A DNA stretch of 64,000 nt from Protopterus annectens (GCF_019279795.1 NC_056727.1:1205860327-1205924326); one strand, 5' to 3'; positions 1 to 11,224 are shown, numbered from the stretch's first letter. Notes: generated by a model not told the origin, from the sequence alone. Program-made: numbers and translations.

Positions 1-1610
1 AGCATTTGGTTTAACCTTGAATCTACATCCTTCACCCCCCCCCCCCCTGCTGATCAAGCAGGATCATCAGTCAACATGACCTCCATTCCTGGGGATTCTC
101 CATGGCAACCATAATAATGTTTTTACATTTTCGGATGAAGAAAGTGTTTTAGCAGTGGCTAAGGAAGAGGAGTTACTAGTTGCTGAGCAAGTAAGTCTGT
201 GCCAAAACTTTGCACTTGAGACAATAAAGAAATGGAGAGCTTACTCCCACATTAGGTACTTATGTTATACAAACAATATTCCTACTGTTTTCCACTACCT
301 GGCTGATTTACAGGTGTGATGGAATGGAAAGTGGCAGAATTTTCTAAGTGTTGAAACCGCCTTGCCATCTCCAGAAGGATAAACGTATGCAGGATTCCAC
401 ACCCAATGAAGTGAAGCATCATATAGATACTGAAGCAAGTCATTTTCTTATAATAATAGGGTATAATACTGGTCTGACAATATATGCTGCTGTGATACTC
501 AGGACCTTAGGGAAAAACAAGCATCTAGAACACTCTCAACAGAAAGAAATTAGACCCTTGTTATCTAGCCCAGAGGAATCATCACAGACGATTCCACCCA
601 GGAAGTTATTCCCAACTGAAATCATAATGGATAATCACTTTGAGGTATTTCAGAGAATAGATGATGATGATGATGATGATGAAGTAGAACTTCAGCACCA
701 TAAACCATGGGGATCAACAAGTGCTGACCAAATGCAAGTCCTACTCCACACTCCTCAAACCTTATCGGGACATAAGGCCATAAAAAGCACCCTGCGGGTG
801 GAAAAAAGAAGGAAAGTTTAGAGCAACATCAAAAATGTAATGCTTAATGCTGAATTGTGGGAATCTGAGTTGGCACAAAGATAGGGAGCTGTTTGGAAGA
901 GACTGAGTGCTTGTTAGAGCATTAACATGCATACATGCAGATACGCTCTCCCCTTTCTCTCTCTCTCTCCTTCTAGAACAGGTTAGCTCTTAGCTTTTAC
1001 AGTCTTGTGGTTTACATAATTGTGATAGTCTGCTTACAGCCATTTTCTTCTCTTGCTATGGGAGAATTTTAGATTTTCATTCTGCTATGATAAATTATGT
1101 TTTTGTTAATGTGTAGTATGAAATCTGTTGAATAGGTTGTTAAAACTTTAAGCTAATGGTTTATATTACTTATGTGGAAGAATGCATGATAAAAAGAAAA
1201 CATAGCAGGAGTTTGGTTCACAATTTGAGTATAGAAGCTGAAGAGGAGTGGGCATTTTCATTAATCCATTATTTCAGTGGCAGGTACTTCAGTAGGTAAA
1301 CTTTAACACTTGAGGGAAGTCACAACTGGGAATATGTATGGTTTAAATGATAAATCAGCACAACTATTTCAGTCCTTTGTTATATCTTTGGGCATCCATA
1401 GAGAATAAACGGCCCATCTTTTAACCAAGGGACACTTCAGTGTGGTACTTGAGTCTGTGTGAGTCCAATGGTACCTGATTCTGTGTGAGACCATACCCTG
1501 CTGTCAGCAGAAGGTCAGGTTAAAGCCCAACAGGTTCTATTCCAGAGTGTAAGGAAATGGGTTATGTGATGTATGGAGGATTTTCCATCCTGAAGAAGTT
1601 GAACATGCAT
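1..1610. other. Intergenic DNA, no recognisable gene
   Basis: No domain or family is recognised. There is a 13-base C run at 35-47 and a (GAT)n microsatellite at about 660-682. A 157-codon open frame at 348-821 (+) crosses the GAT repeat, which it reads as a run of aspartates. The stretch just before that run loosely resembles LINE ORF1 text, but not enough to name it. The frame has no homologous partner elsewhere in the window and is best treated as chance or a very old transposon remnant. Confidence 0.5.
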
Positions 1611-1627
1611 TTATTATTCCTGGCAGT

Positions 1628-1895
1628 TGTTGTTGTTTGTCTTTCGGCTTTTCCTGGTAAGGGGTCGCCACAGCGGAACTCCAGTCTGCTAATGATTGGC
1701 AGTAGACTTTTTTTTTATGAAACGCCGAGGTGCCAGCTCGATGCTCAACCTTCAACGAAGGCATGCCCATTTACGCACACATGTCTTTCGAACGCTACTC
1801 AACCACGGGGAGGACATGCAGACTCCACACAGAAGGCACTCCCAAGCCCAGCTGAGAATCGAACAGGAGAACCTCTTACTGTGAGGTAACAATGC
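1628..1895 (-). mobile_element. V-SINE-like SINE copy A (5'-truncated)
   Basis: On the minus strand the copy reads from a tRNA-like B-box region (GTTCGATTCTC) through a central conserved region (CTGTGTGGAGTCTGCATGTC type) to a 3' tail ending CCGCTGTGGCGACCCC, AAAGCCGAAAGA and (CAA)n. This order and text resemble the DANA/V-SINE superfamily of fishes. A perfect 17-bp target duplication, TTATTATTCCTGGCAGT, flanks it at 1611-1627 and 1896-1912, so insertion was by target-primed reverse transcription. Compared with copy B at 2560 it lacks the first ~21 bases including the A box, so this copy is probably not transcribable. Confidence 0.85.
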
Positions 1896-1912
1896 TTATT
1901 ATTCCTGGCAGT

Positions 1913-2542
1913 AATGCTTCAAATAAGTTGGATTATTGGCTTATTTCTAGTGGTCTATGGAGAGAAATGCTGACAGCAGTAATTGTGCCAGCCTCTCTCA
2001 CTTTTCATAAGACCAGCCCTAGGGAAAGGAAATGACTAATATAGAACATTAAATTAAATCCCATCTAGGGATGGGGATACTGGACTGAATAAGATATGTG
2101 ACAGTGGCAGTTCGGGTGCAGCTCTTTGCCAGTAATGTCATCCTATTCCTAGCTGAGTACAGTGGGGACCAAAACACTGAATGCCATGACCCCATTCAGG
2201 GAATTCTGTGGAGGGTATATCCCTCAAGGGTCAGTAGTAAGCACTTCAGATAGGCAGATATATGCAAAGTCACGGTAACATCTGCAGTTAGTACTGTGAA
2301 GACAGAACTGTGTGATCATATAGATTTCTGCACAGCTTACCAAGTAGGGGAGGTTCTGTCCACTCTTGTAAGACAATTAAAAAAGCTGAAAGCACATATG
2401 CTTATGAAAAGTGCCCAATGTTTTGATATTATGGTTATTGTTATTTATTTACTTTTTAGGAAATCAAAGTATCCAGAGAAAATGCATGCAAACACAGAAA
2501 GATAGCATGTGAACTACACACATACAGTGTATATAAGTCAGT
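1913..2542. other. Unique-looking spacer between the two SINE copies
   Basis: About 630 bases with no recognisable coding or repeat signal. Only short chance open frames are present. Confidence 0.5.
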
Positions 2543-2559
2543 ATTGAATCCCAGACCCA

Positions 2560-2823
2560 AGCCACGGTGGTGCAGTGCTAGCATTGTCACCTCACAGCAA
2601 GAGGTTCTCCCGTTCGATTCTCGGCTGGAGTGCCTTCTGTGTGGAGTCTGCATGTCCTCCCCTCGGCTGAGTAGCATTTGAAAGGCATGCGTGAATGGGC
2701 GTGCCTTCGTTGAAGATTGGGTGTCGGGCTGGCACCTCGGCACCATAAAAATCAACTGCCAATCATTAGCGGATCAACGTTCTGCTGTGGTGACCCCTAA
2801 CTGGGAAAAGCCTAAAGAAAAAC
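2560..2823 (+). mobile_element. V-SINE-like SINE copy B (complete head)
   Basis: This copy reads from GCCACGGTGGTGCAGTGCTA (tRNA-like A-box region) through B box GTTCGATTCTC, the central GTGTGGAGTCTGCATGTCC region, to the tail TGCTGTGGTGACCCCTAACTGG and AAAGCCTAAAGAAAAAC in short pieces. A 17-bp target duplication with one mismatch (ATTGAATCCMAGACCCA) lies at 2543-2559 and 2824-2840. Both internal pol III boxes are visible. It differs from copy A at scattered positions, consistent with independent old insertions of one family. Confidence 0.85.
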
Positions 2824-2840
2824 ATTGAATCCAAGACCCA

Positions 2841-4344
2841 TGAGGTAGATACCTTAGCCATACATACTCCGCTGTGTAAAACTGCAATTCAAAATAGTCT
2901 CTGCTATGCACAAACCTTGCTGGTGTTTACTACAGATGTTTACCAAATAACTGCATGACACAAAAGTATAAATAATAATCCTTCAGAGATAAGAGGCTTT
3001 TTTTCTCAGAGGGAGGAAGATCTTGTGGATGCAAAGACTGGACCAGAATAATCTTTATTAAAAATGCAGAGCAGTTATCAAATCTGATTAAATCTTGCAT
3101 GAGGTATAAAAACCAGTTCTGTTTTTGTATAAGAAAGATTTATTGCATAACATTAATGAGTTTCACTGCATTGTTGGAGGGGCAGTGGGCACATTCCCAG
3201 TGGACATGTCTCATTGCATTAGGTAGTATGTTATCAGTGATTATCATATTTGAGAAGCTCTGTCATGTGTATATTAGGGCTGTCATCTCCTAAGGAACCC
3301 TGAAATATATGCGCTACTGCATTGCAAACTGTTCATTCACTCATTCATTTTCCAGTTACATGCCTTATTGAGTTCAGGATTGGTGCGGAACTGAAGCCTG
3401 TCGCAGCACTCTGGTGCAAGGCAGAAAAAACTTTTCTGGATAGGATGCCAGTCTATCAGAGTATGCAGTCACACTTACTCTTTAATTACGCACACATACA
3501 CACTCGCATGTACACATGAAAGTCTATCAGAAGATATAAACACACACACACACACACAAAAACATACGTACAGGCAGTTTTGATGGCCACCGGTTTACAT
3601 ACTACATATCGCTTGAATGTGAGAAGAAAATCGAACCCTTGACAAAAACTCAGATGGACACAGGGAGGAAATTGACCAGTCTGCAATGTGTTTTAGTTCT
3701 CCCTCACGTTAGTGTTCAGCTAATGCTTTTCTTTTATTTTGTTGTTTGTGTCTGACATCAGTTTCTCAACATTATATCTCTAAATGTTACTTCTGAGTTG
3801 GCCACCATTAATTCCAGAAGTATGGCAGCTTCATTTTGTATTAGTTGTATGTGTAGGATGAAGCTGGTTGCATCATCAGCAATGTTATCTTTTAACTGTT
3901 CAGTGGTACAATTCCATTTAAATATTCATGGCCTTTGAAGTTAACACCTTTTGTCCGCAGCTGTGTCTTTATTTCCTATAAATGCAGAAATATTAAATTT
4001 GATGGGAAGAATCACATGACACATGGACTGATCTCCTCTTTTGGATGTGGAATGGAGAAGCTAGAAGAGGATATGGCACTGCAGTCCACCCCCTCTACAA
4101 TGACTGTGAAGAATATTCATGTAAACTGCCTAATGTATTCATCAGCGTGACTCATTATCGTATAAGAAGTTGATGTATTACTGTGTGTGTGTGTGTGTCC
4201 TTGTTCAACATCACTGCTTGTACAGGGTAGGGAAAGGCATGATTAGCAGCAGTAGAAGGTAAGGCTCACTATTAACCTGCTCTTCCATGAGAGTGGGCTT
4301 TTAACCCTCAGCTGCTTCATGTAATGGGATGTGGAACCCTGCTT
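2841..4344. other. Intergenic DNA with short CA/GT microsatellites
   Basis: No gene is recognisable. There is a (CA)n tract at about 3540-3558 and a (GT)n tract at about 4179-4198. Open frames here are short and without family resemblance. Confidence 0.5.
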
Positions 4345-4470
4345 AGGTACATAGGTAAGCAGTAGGCTAGCAACCCTTGTGAGCCATTTTAAGCATAGCC
4401 AGTTTCCCTCAGTGAGTCTCAAATCTTATACCTCTTGTCAGTGAGGTAAACACCTAAACCATTATGTCTG
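4345..4470 (-). mobile_element. Degenerate tRNA-headed SINE with CR1-like tail
   Basis: On the minus strand the sequence starts with a tRNA-like segment (GGTTTAGGTGTTTACCTCACTG ... AAGATTTGAGACTC, in pieces; the last part resembles a B box). It runs into a tail (GGCTATGC ... GCCTACTGCTTACCTATGTACC, in pieces) that follows the order of the CR1-like LINE tail at 10138-10266. A better preserved relative is at 9781-9915. Divergence is high and no target duplication was found, so boundaries are approximate. Confidence 0.5.
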
Positions 4471-5193
4471 CCCCCAACCCCTCAGCTTGCTGCAGTGAGT
4501 TATTGGGCTGTTAGGGTTGTCACAAGTTATAAGAATAGGAGAATGGAGTTAACAAGGAAATGACCAAATAATTCAGAAATGCAAGGCATAAAGAAGCTGA
4601 GTAGAAACAAAATGTAGAGAAATGCTGTTCATAAGTATAGTAGAATTATGACTGACTGTCCTAGTGGCAAAATAATGTTATTAGCTTAAGGTAAATGTAT
4701 ACTTTCATGTATTGCATGTTTTCCATGCAGATGTTATAAGAAAAGTTGAAAGTCCTTGTGAATATTCTTCAAAAAATGAGCGCCATAGTTTTAAGGAAAA
4801 GTAGCTATGATATACATTATATCTAGGCCTTAAGCTATAGATCCCAGCGGCTTCACTAACAGGCCAAGAACTGCCCTGATATCTCACATTGACTAGATGG
4901 CTACATATTTATCTAATGTAGACAATCTACCACACACCTCTCAAATTTTTGTTCAGGAATTTTGGATAAACCCCAAAATAATGAAACACAGGCCCAGGAT
5001 CAGGAATGATTTTTAGATATTACTCTAAATCACTTAAGAAATAATAGAACAACAGGTTTTGCTTAAAAAATGCATTTTGTAAATATTAAGAAGTGGCATT
5101 ATATACTGACTAAAATCCTCAGTGGTTTAGCAGAAAATGAAAAGTGTTTATATTTTGATTCACCATCCTCCAGCTACACTTTTGTAATACTTG

Positions 5194-5222
5194 CTAACTC
5201 TAACCCTGACCCTAACCCTAAC
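5194..5222 (+). repeat. Short interstitial telomere-like repeat
   Basis: Five imperfect hexamers of the (CTAACC)n class, including CTGACC and CTAACT variants, are followed by scattered CTAACC-like words to about 5370. This is the vertebrate telomere motif but far too short and degenerate to be a telomere. It may mark an old repair site or be chance. Confidence 0.5.
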
Positions 5223-5464
5223 ATGCAGCTTACTTACAAAATTCCATTCCCTTAACACTGCCACATCACAAGTTATCTTGGACAAACGTACACACTAAAT
5301 CTAGCCTCTAACCTAACCTTAATACTATACAGTCACATACATTAAATCTATCCCCTTACCTAACTGTTACCCCAACCTTAAAACACATGCACACACAAAC
5401 TCCCATCTCCACAGTTTACCTTTATCAACCATCCAGAAGTTTTGCCCAAATGTCCTAAGAGTTT

Positions 5465-6610
5465 ATAGTAAACTTCAGGAGGACTCAGGAGATGCACCAA
5501 CATCTGGAAATTAAGAGGGTGGCAGTGGAAAGAGTCAAAAACACCAAGTTCCTGGGGGTGTACATCTCAGATGACCTAACCTGGTCAGTTCATATTAGCC
5601 AAAAAACAAAACCAGCACTGTGAGCTGTTTAACAAGCACCTCAGTGCTGGCTTTGTTTTTTGGATTATTTGAGCAGATTTGGGCTGTTGTACTTGCCATA
5701 CCTGCGAGGAAGTGATGTTCAGTTCATATTAGCCACACAGTGAAGAAGGCACAACAACGTCTGCACTTCCTATGGAAACTGAGGAAGGCAAACCTGTTTT
5801 AGTCCATCTTCAAAGCCTTCTACAGGGGGACCATCGAGAGAATCCTGTCAAATAACATCATAGTTTGGTATGGTAACCGCAAAGCATCTGACCGCAAGGC
5901 TCTCCTGAGGTTAGTGAGGATAGCGGAAAAAGTCATTGGTTCCTTGCTCCCATCCATGGATGATCTGCATGAGACTCTGTGTGTGTGTGTGGGAAGGGAT
6001 GGAAGATAATCAACAACCCCACTCACCCTGCCCATAGCATGTACTTCCACTTTTCCTTGGGCAGGCAGTATCGCAACTTATACTACAAAACATCTAGACT
6101 GAACAGGAGCTTCTTCCCTCTATCCATAAGGCTGCTGAATGTGATTGCCATGACAGCGAATAATCAGATCAATATGCCACTTGCTGTGAAGTATCATCTA
6201 TAGTAATCACTCTGGAAAATTGCTTCAATAACTGGTACAGTTAGCCTGATATCTTATGCTATTACTTCCTGAATGTTCAGTAGTCAGGAGTGAGTCACCA
6301 CTCCATATATGTGCAATATGAACATCAGAATATATCATACTACAACTGATGAAGTTCAATATTATAACAATCACAATGTGAAGTCATAGTCTTGTAATAC
6401 CTACTAGTATAATACTGTCTAATGTCTTCCTGTCTAATTGTGGTAATTTATTGTGTTGTTAATATTTTAATTATTACTGCATGTGCATTAGTCTTACTGT
6501 CATTAAAACTATGTGTTCATTGTTATGTCTTGCATGGGGACCAAAGCAATGTAAGTTTGTTCAGCTTGCACTGCTGTGTATATCTGATTGAAAATAAAGT
6601 TTACATTGAT
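5465..6610 (+). pseudogene. L2-like LINE, ORF2 C-terminal end and 3' UTR (decayed)
   Basis: Conceptual translation in shifting frames gives text typical of the C-terminal third of fish L2-group LINE reverse transcriptases. Visible are a KFLGVYISDDLTWS segment, VKKAQQRLHFL, a YRGTIERIL-like stretch, and after a frame change YRNLYYKTSRLNRSFFPLSIR followed by LLN. The CR1/L2/Rex group uses this order after the RT core. A (GT)n run near 5980 and several frameshifts break it, and the endonuclease and RT core are absent, so it is 5'-truncated. AATAAAG near 6594 may be its old 3' end signal. A 118-bp hairpin insertion at 5601-5718 interrupts the codons between 'SVHIS' and 'HTVKK'. Confidence 0.75.
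5601..5718. mobile_element. P1: miniature Penelope-type terminal hairpin element
   Basis: A 118-bp insertion sits between two copies of a 16-bp target duplication, TCAGTTCATATTAGCC (5585-5600 and 5719-5734). Removing one copy plus the insert restores the LINE reading frame. The insert begins with a 22-bp inverted repeat (5599-5620 against 5642-5663, 21 of 22 matching, 21-base loop). It continues with text (GTGCTGG, TTTGTTTTTTGGATT, TTGTACTTGC) that matches the end of element P2 at 36052-36120 and, more loosely, the 39269-39340 end of the large Penelope-like element. It has no coding capacity. Confidence 0.7.
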
Positions 6611-6894
6611 TTTGACAAAGTGGAGTGAACGGCAAATACTCCTACACCCAGTAAGAATTTATATACATGCACACATGGATACTTAACACATAATGTGCAC
6701 ACTATATACACACACACACATATTTATATAAATAAGTGAGTGGGGGTGAAGTCCCCACAAGCAGGTTCCTCAGCAAAAGGATCTATTTTAGTGATTTTCC
6801 TCGTATGTTCAACAGGTATATGGGGGATTTGCACTGAACGACATTTTTGCAAGCAGTTTTAACTTTGTAGAGCCTCCAGTAGTAACATAATAAA

Positions 6895-7195
6895 ATATGA
6901 CAGAAGTGCTGCATTCTTGAGGTTCTGTTCTTCAAATAAAATGTTCAAACTGTGGTCTCATCTGCCTCAGTTTGTGGCATTTTTAGATACATGTTAAAAT
7001 GTCCCAGCATTTCTTTGATTAAACAACATGAGAAACACTGTATTACAGTATGACAGAGAAGCTTGCATTCTAATGTTCATTTCTTCAGATGAAGTATTTA
7101 AACTGCGGTAGCCTCTGCTTAAATTGATAGCATTTGAAGTACATGAAAATGTCCCATCATTTTTTGTTTTTTATTAACAGTATGGGAGGCTCTTC
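6895..7195 (+). repeat. Diverged two-copy tandem repeat, period about 151 bp
   Basis: The unit at about 6899-7040 (GACAGAAG ... TGCATTCTTGAGGTTC ... AAATGTCCCAGCATTT) is repeated at about 7051-7190 (GACAGAGAAG ... TGCATTCTAATGTTC ... AAATGTCCCATCATTT). Identity is roughly 70 percent by eye. No coding content is seen. Confidence 0.6.
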
Positions 7196-8114
7196 AATCT
7201 CCAGATCAAATTTCTACTTGTCCATATAAATAAACCTTAAAATTTCTCCTGAAATAGCTATATATCTAATGGCATCGGTCTGATCAACAAAGTGAAATAA
7301 ATAAATTGGATCAGATTTTGATGGCAGAAAATAATTAAATAATCAGTTTACTCTTTTAAGTCATGATTATTTCATTTAGTCCATGTTATGTGAATAAATT
7401 GTCAGGCATTTCCTGTTTGCTTGCAGGCAGTTTACTGTTTCCTACCTTATTTTTTCTGTTTTTTTATTTTTAATTTCTCACATTTTTGTTATCTGCCTTA
7501 CTAATGTGTGTGTAATATATAAATGTTTACTTACATGAACCTCCATAATGTTAATCTTGTATAGTAAAATTGAGAACAGCTTAAACAAGTCCTTAATGCT
7601 TGTTTTCCTGCCTTCGACATGAACTTTATTTCAAATGAAAGGGAGGAGTTTTTTTTTTTATTTGCCCCCAGTGACTGAGTACAAAAATGATGCTCATTGT
7701 AATGATTAGTATTTTTAGTGACATCTAACAAAAGCATGTTTGTTGTAGGATTATCAGCTGAGCATTCCATGCAGATGGTGTGGTTGTATCTGAACTACAG
7801 GCTTCTGGCAGTAAGCAAATAGCTGTATTATAACTCTTTTAAAGTAAACCAGTTAACAGCAGAGCTGGAAATTTACTGTGAATTTTGCAGTTAATTAACA
7901 GTACTAATCTGAGATAATCTAAGCCAATAATGAATGCATCAAAATAATTAGAAGTGCTGAAAAATATAGATAATATGGAATGGTCTAACAACTGGAATAA
8001 TAAAAAAGTAATGATTCTGTTTTTCACCTTAAAAATATTTTGATTTATAAAAGAAAAAGTATGTTATGTGGCATTTAAAGGACAAGTTTATGGAGGCAAC
8101 TCAGTTTTGGCTTG

Positions 8115-8116
<2 letters not shown>
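7196..8116. other. AT-rich intergenic DNA
   Basis: About 900 bases without recognisable gene or named repeat. Short open frames only. Confidence 0.5.

Positions 8117-8186
<70 letters not shown>
8117..8186. repeat. (TA)n then (CA)n microsatellite
   Basis: About 31 uninterrupted TA units (8117-8178) are followed by four CA units. Confidence 0.95.
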
Positions 8187-8269
8187 ATTTTGAAACATTG
8201 AAAATGTAATTAAAAAAACTTACCTCAACGCTCTGAGCAGGAGGGCAAGCCTCCCCCCCTGCATCCCCA

Positions 8270-8445
8270 CACCCCCCTACTTAAATATACCAACTCCGAG
8301 ATCGCACTTCAGTGTAGAAAAGGGAAATTTTCCCATTCTGCACCGTATGGAGCCATTGCTTTTCACCTTTGAACTTCTTCAAGTTCGATCATATGGTGTG
8401 AACCATATGACATTCGAACTTTAAAAAGTTCGGATAATGAATAGG
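8270..8445. mobile_element. M1: foldback MITE-like element
   Basis: This segment carries a core (TAAATATACCAACTCCGAGA, CAGTGTAGAAAAGGG) shared with M2 near 10735-10770 (opposite strand) and M3 near 52907-52945. Its right part is palindromic: CATATGGT/ACCATATG within CTTCAAGTTCGATC ... CATTCGAAC. M1 sits between a (TA)n and a (GT)(AT)n microsatellite, and its outer ends could not be fixed. It has no coding capacity. Confidence 0.55.
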
Positions 8446-8448
8446 GAC

Positions 8449-8521
<73 letters not shown>
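8449..8521. repeat. (GT)n-(AT)n microsatellite
   Basis: About 12 GT units (8449-8472) pass directly into about 24 AT units (to 8521). The open frame of Ile-Tyr and Thr-His repeats across it is an artefact. Confidence 0.95.
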
Positions 8522-8524
<3 letters not shown>

Positions 8525-8576
8525 TTGTTGTTGTTGTCTTTCGGCTTTTCCCATTTAGGGGCCGCCACAGCGGAAC
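8525..8576 (-). mobile_element. V-SINE-like SINE, 3' tail only
   Basis: A 52-base fragment reads on the minus strand GTTCCGCTGTGGCGGCCCC, then AAAAGCCGAAAGACAAC and (CAA)n. It is the same tail as copies at 1628-1895 and 2560-2823. This is an extreme 5' truncation, and the tail joins the neighbouring (AT)n tract directly. Confidence 0.8.
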
Positions 8577-9780
8577 GTAATATTTTTTGACTCTATGATT
8601 TTTCAGAAAACTGGTCTTCGATTAGCCAGTGCTAGATAAAGGCAGAACTGAAATTTGTAAGATTCATGCTTTTGACAGAGGAATTCACTTAACTCTGCAG
8701 CATTGATAACTATTTTGGCTTGTTCCTCATCATTGTTTTCCTGTATTTTCATGTTGAGACATACTCATTATCCTTATAACATTTATTTTAAACATAGATA
8801 TTCCCCCAGTTTTACATGTCAGGAGTTACCATCAAACTGTACCTTAAAACCTAATACATGAAGAGTAAGCCGGGAAAAAGCACCACCACATGAATACTTC
8901 AGTACTCAGCAATTATCTGCTATGTGTGGCCTAACTCAAATGTTATGTCAATCATGTTTAAAAATTTGGGGATACTGAATCTAAAGTAAAGTGACAAAAC
9001 AAAATCAGCAGTTTCCATATCTTTTCAAATGTGTATCTTTGAGTTGCTGTATCCAGTGAGGTAAGTGATATTAAATTAGACATGAAAAAATTGTAGAATG
9101 TTAAAAGCAAAATCTAATTAATACAATGTAAACACAAAGACTGTTGCTCTTTTTTCCATTTTTTTAGGTCAATCCAAAAACACCACTACATGATAAAAGT
9201 AAAGTGAGCATGTTTAAAGTAAATCAAAACCCACAATAGTACAACCATTAAAAGTACTTTAATCAAATATACAAAAAAAATTACAAATCATTTTAAAACT
9301 GGTGGGTAGTGATTTTGGTTTAGATTTGAGAATTTCTACACCTGATTATTCCATCTTTGTATCCTCAAGGGCGTTGATGTTTTTGTATTCTTTTTCTAGG
9401 TGATTTTTGCCCTTGTGCCTGCCAGCTATTAATCCCCCCCTATTAAAATCAGCCCATTTGCTCTCTCATATCACAGATATAACCAGTATTGCGTGGTATC
9501 TAGACCCATCTCCAAGAAAACAGTCATACAGACAGCCATAAGGGTTGCTTGTGCCCTCACTGGCATCCTGGTAACCAAGACTATTTATGTAGTTCAAACC
9601 CCATAGCCTGGGTGGGGGACAGTCTACACACCACCACTGAGACTCACAATGCCTTCTCCTTTGCAAGTAGATACTGCTGCATACTTTGTAACAAAAGCTG
9701 CTACCAGACATTGGCTTAGTGAGTGGAACACGTACCCCACCCAACTTTGTACATCATCCCCCCACCTCCAGAAGATTTTA
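8577..9780. other. Intergenic DNA, nothing recognised
   Basis: About 1.2 kb without named repeats or coding signatures. A short C run is present near 9435. Confidence 0.5.
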
Positions 9781-9915
9781 TTCATAGGTTCATAGGCAAA
9801 TACGAGGCTCTCTGTCTGAAGACTATTACAATACTAGCTAATAACCAGAGGTTAGAATCAAACCCTGTATTCCTGTATCTGTGAGGTAAAGACCTTAGCA
9901 ATTGTGCCAATCCCT
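9781..9915 (-). mobile_element. tRNA-headed SINE with CR1-like (CCTATGAA)n tail
   Basis: On the minus strand a tRNA-like head (GGCACAATTGCTAAGGTC as A-box region, GGGTTTGATTCTAACC as B-box region) is followed by a short body and the tail GAGAGCCTCGTATTTG plus CCTATGAACCTATGAA. The CR1-like LINEs here end GATAGCCTAGTACCAA plus CCTATGAACCTATGAA. This shared tail suggests mobilisation by that LINE's reverse transcriptase. The adjoining 9916-10080 may be an older relative or a longer body, since it has a similar layout to 15750-16200. No target duplication was found. Confidence 0.6.
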
Positions 9916-10137
9916 TTCCAAAAAGCATCATCTCTGGGTGGGTCATCTTTCATCTCTGTTCCCTTCCCAGGATGGGCATACTTACCCTCACCTGCCAGTG
10001 AAGTGAAACACCTTATCAAACTCAGGTCACCAGGGGTCACAGTCAGGGCTCTATACCTCTTTGCCATCAGAGCTGACCACTTTTTTTTTTTGTGCAGTTT
10101 TAAACTTAGGTCTTCAGCTTAATGAAGAAAGCATATG

Positions 10138-10266
10138 TTCATAGGTAGGTTCATAGGTAGGTACTAGGCTATCAGCCCTAGGGCCCATACAAGCCTAGCC
10201 AAAAAATGTACCCTGGCTTTCGCCACCCAAGAAAATTATTTTCCCTTGCCCCTGTCGAGCAGCAGA
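10138..10266 (-). mobile_element. CR1-like LINE, 3' end only
   Basis: A ~130-bp fragment starts (plus strand) with two TTCATAGGTAGG units and TACTAGGCTATCAGCCCTAG, then CAAGCCTAGCC. It continues to the GTCGAGCAG region that in the longer copy at 10889 lies just after ORF2. This extreme 5' truncation is typical of CR1. Confidence 0.85.
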
Positions 10267-10576
10267 AGTTTAGTCAGTCAGGTTTAATTATCATTTCTTG
10301 CTTTTCAATGACACTTAAAAGACAAACAGGGATAATCACACAGAAGTAGCCAATTTTCATTTGTTTGTTGAGACATTATTTATATTCATTTGGTAACGTT
10401 ACCTCCTGCTACAATCATTGCATTTGGTGTTAAGTTAAATGCTCTTATTACTATTTTTGGATTTAGAGCAGTTAACCTCATGTCTGAATATATTCTCTCA
10501 GAGAAAGATACTGATTTTGAGGCTGTGCTCATATGTTTTTTGGTCATATACACAGTATGATTTGTTTGTTCTTATA

Positions 10577-10889
10577 TGTGTTATGGGTCTATATTAGAAG
10601 ATCGAATGTTTAGGTGATTGAGCTCCTAAACATCGAACTTCTAATATCGAAAGCAAAAAAAAGTCAAACGTCCCTTTTAATGTAGGGAAAGATTTCCCCT
10701 GGCTCTTCACCAGATTTTGCCATTTTGTGTACTGTAGAATGATCTCGGAGTTAGTATATTTAGTTGGGGAGTGGGGGTGAAGCCCCCCACTTAGTTTGGA
10801 TGTAAAGTTATTTTTTTATTTTAGTGGCCAATGGACGTGTTTCCCTGGGACGTTCAATGTTTTTAGTTTCGATATTAGAAGATCGATGT
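10577..10889. mobile_element. M2: palindromic MITE-like element, left part (split by LINE)
   Basis: The element starts at 10584 with TGGGTCTATATTAGAAGATC. The end itself folds: ATTAGAAGATCGAATGTTTAGG pairs in pieces with CCTAAACATCGAACTTCTAAT at 10626-10650. The opposite end is at 15594-15628 beyond the inserted LINE, reading GATCTTCTAATATAGACCC. Flanks ATGTGTTA (10576-10583) and ATGTGTTA (15629-15636) form an 8-bp target duplication, which would suit a hAT-type transposase supplied in trans. The core near 10735-10770 (GATCTCGGAGTTAGTATATT) is shared with M1 and M3. There is no open frame. Confidence 0.7.
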
Positions 10890-11224
10890 TCATAGGTAGG
10901 TACTAGGCTATCGGCCCAAGGGCCTACGTAAGCCTAGCCAACAAGGTTCCCTGGCTTATGCCACCCAAGAAAGTTATTTTCCTGTGCCACTGTTGAGCAG
11001 AGACACAGAAGTGATCCCCGGGGTGTATTTCCCATTTCCCATCCACTCATCAAGATTTTTCTTGAAGAGTGCTAATGAAGAACTTTTCTTGACATAGATG
11101 GGTAGCCTGTTCTAGAGTATGGGAAGTCTCTGGGACAGGAATCTATCCCTCCAGCATGTCCTGTTTATTGTGGTGACAAGGTTTAGGTCCCTAGAGCATG
11201 TAGCTTGGTGGGATTGGGATTTCT

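Noticed and set aside
348..821. 157-codon frame with a poly-aspartate run as a possible host gene
   Set aside because: The Asp run is a GAT microsatellite. No domain, no supporting neighbouring exons and no family resemblance strong enough to name.
5598..5665. Hairpin as a transcription terminator or microRNA precursor
   Set aside because: It lies within a target-duplication-bounded insertion and matches the arms of other Penelope-type elements.
9858..9930. A possible tRNA gene from A- and B-box-like words
   Set aside because: It does not fold into a full cloverleaf by eye and is followed by a LINE-type tail, so it was assigned to a SINE.
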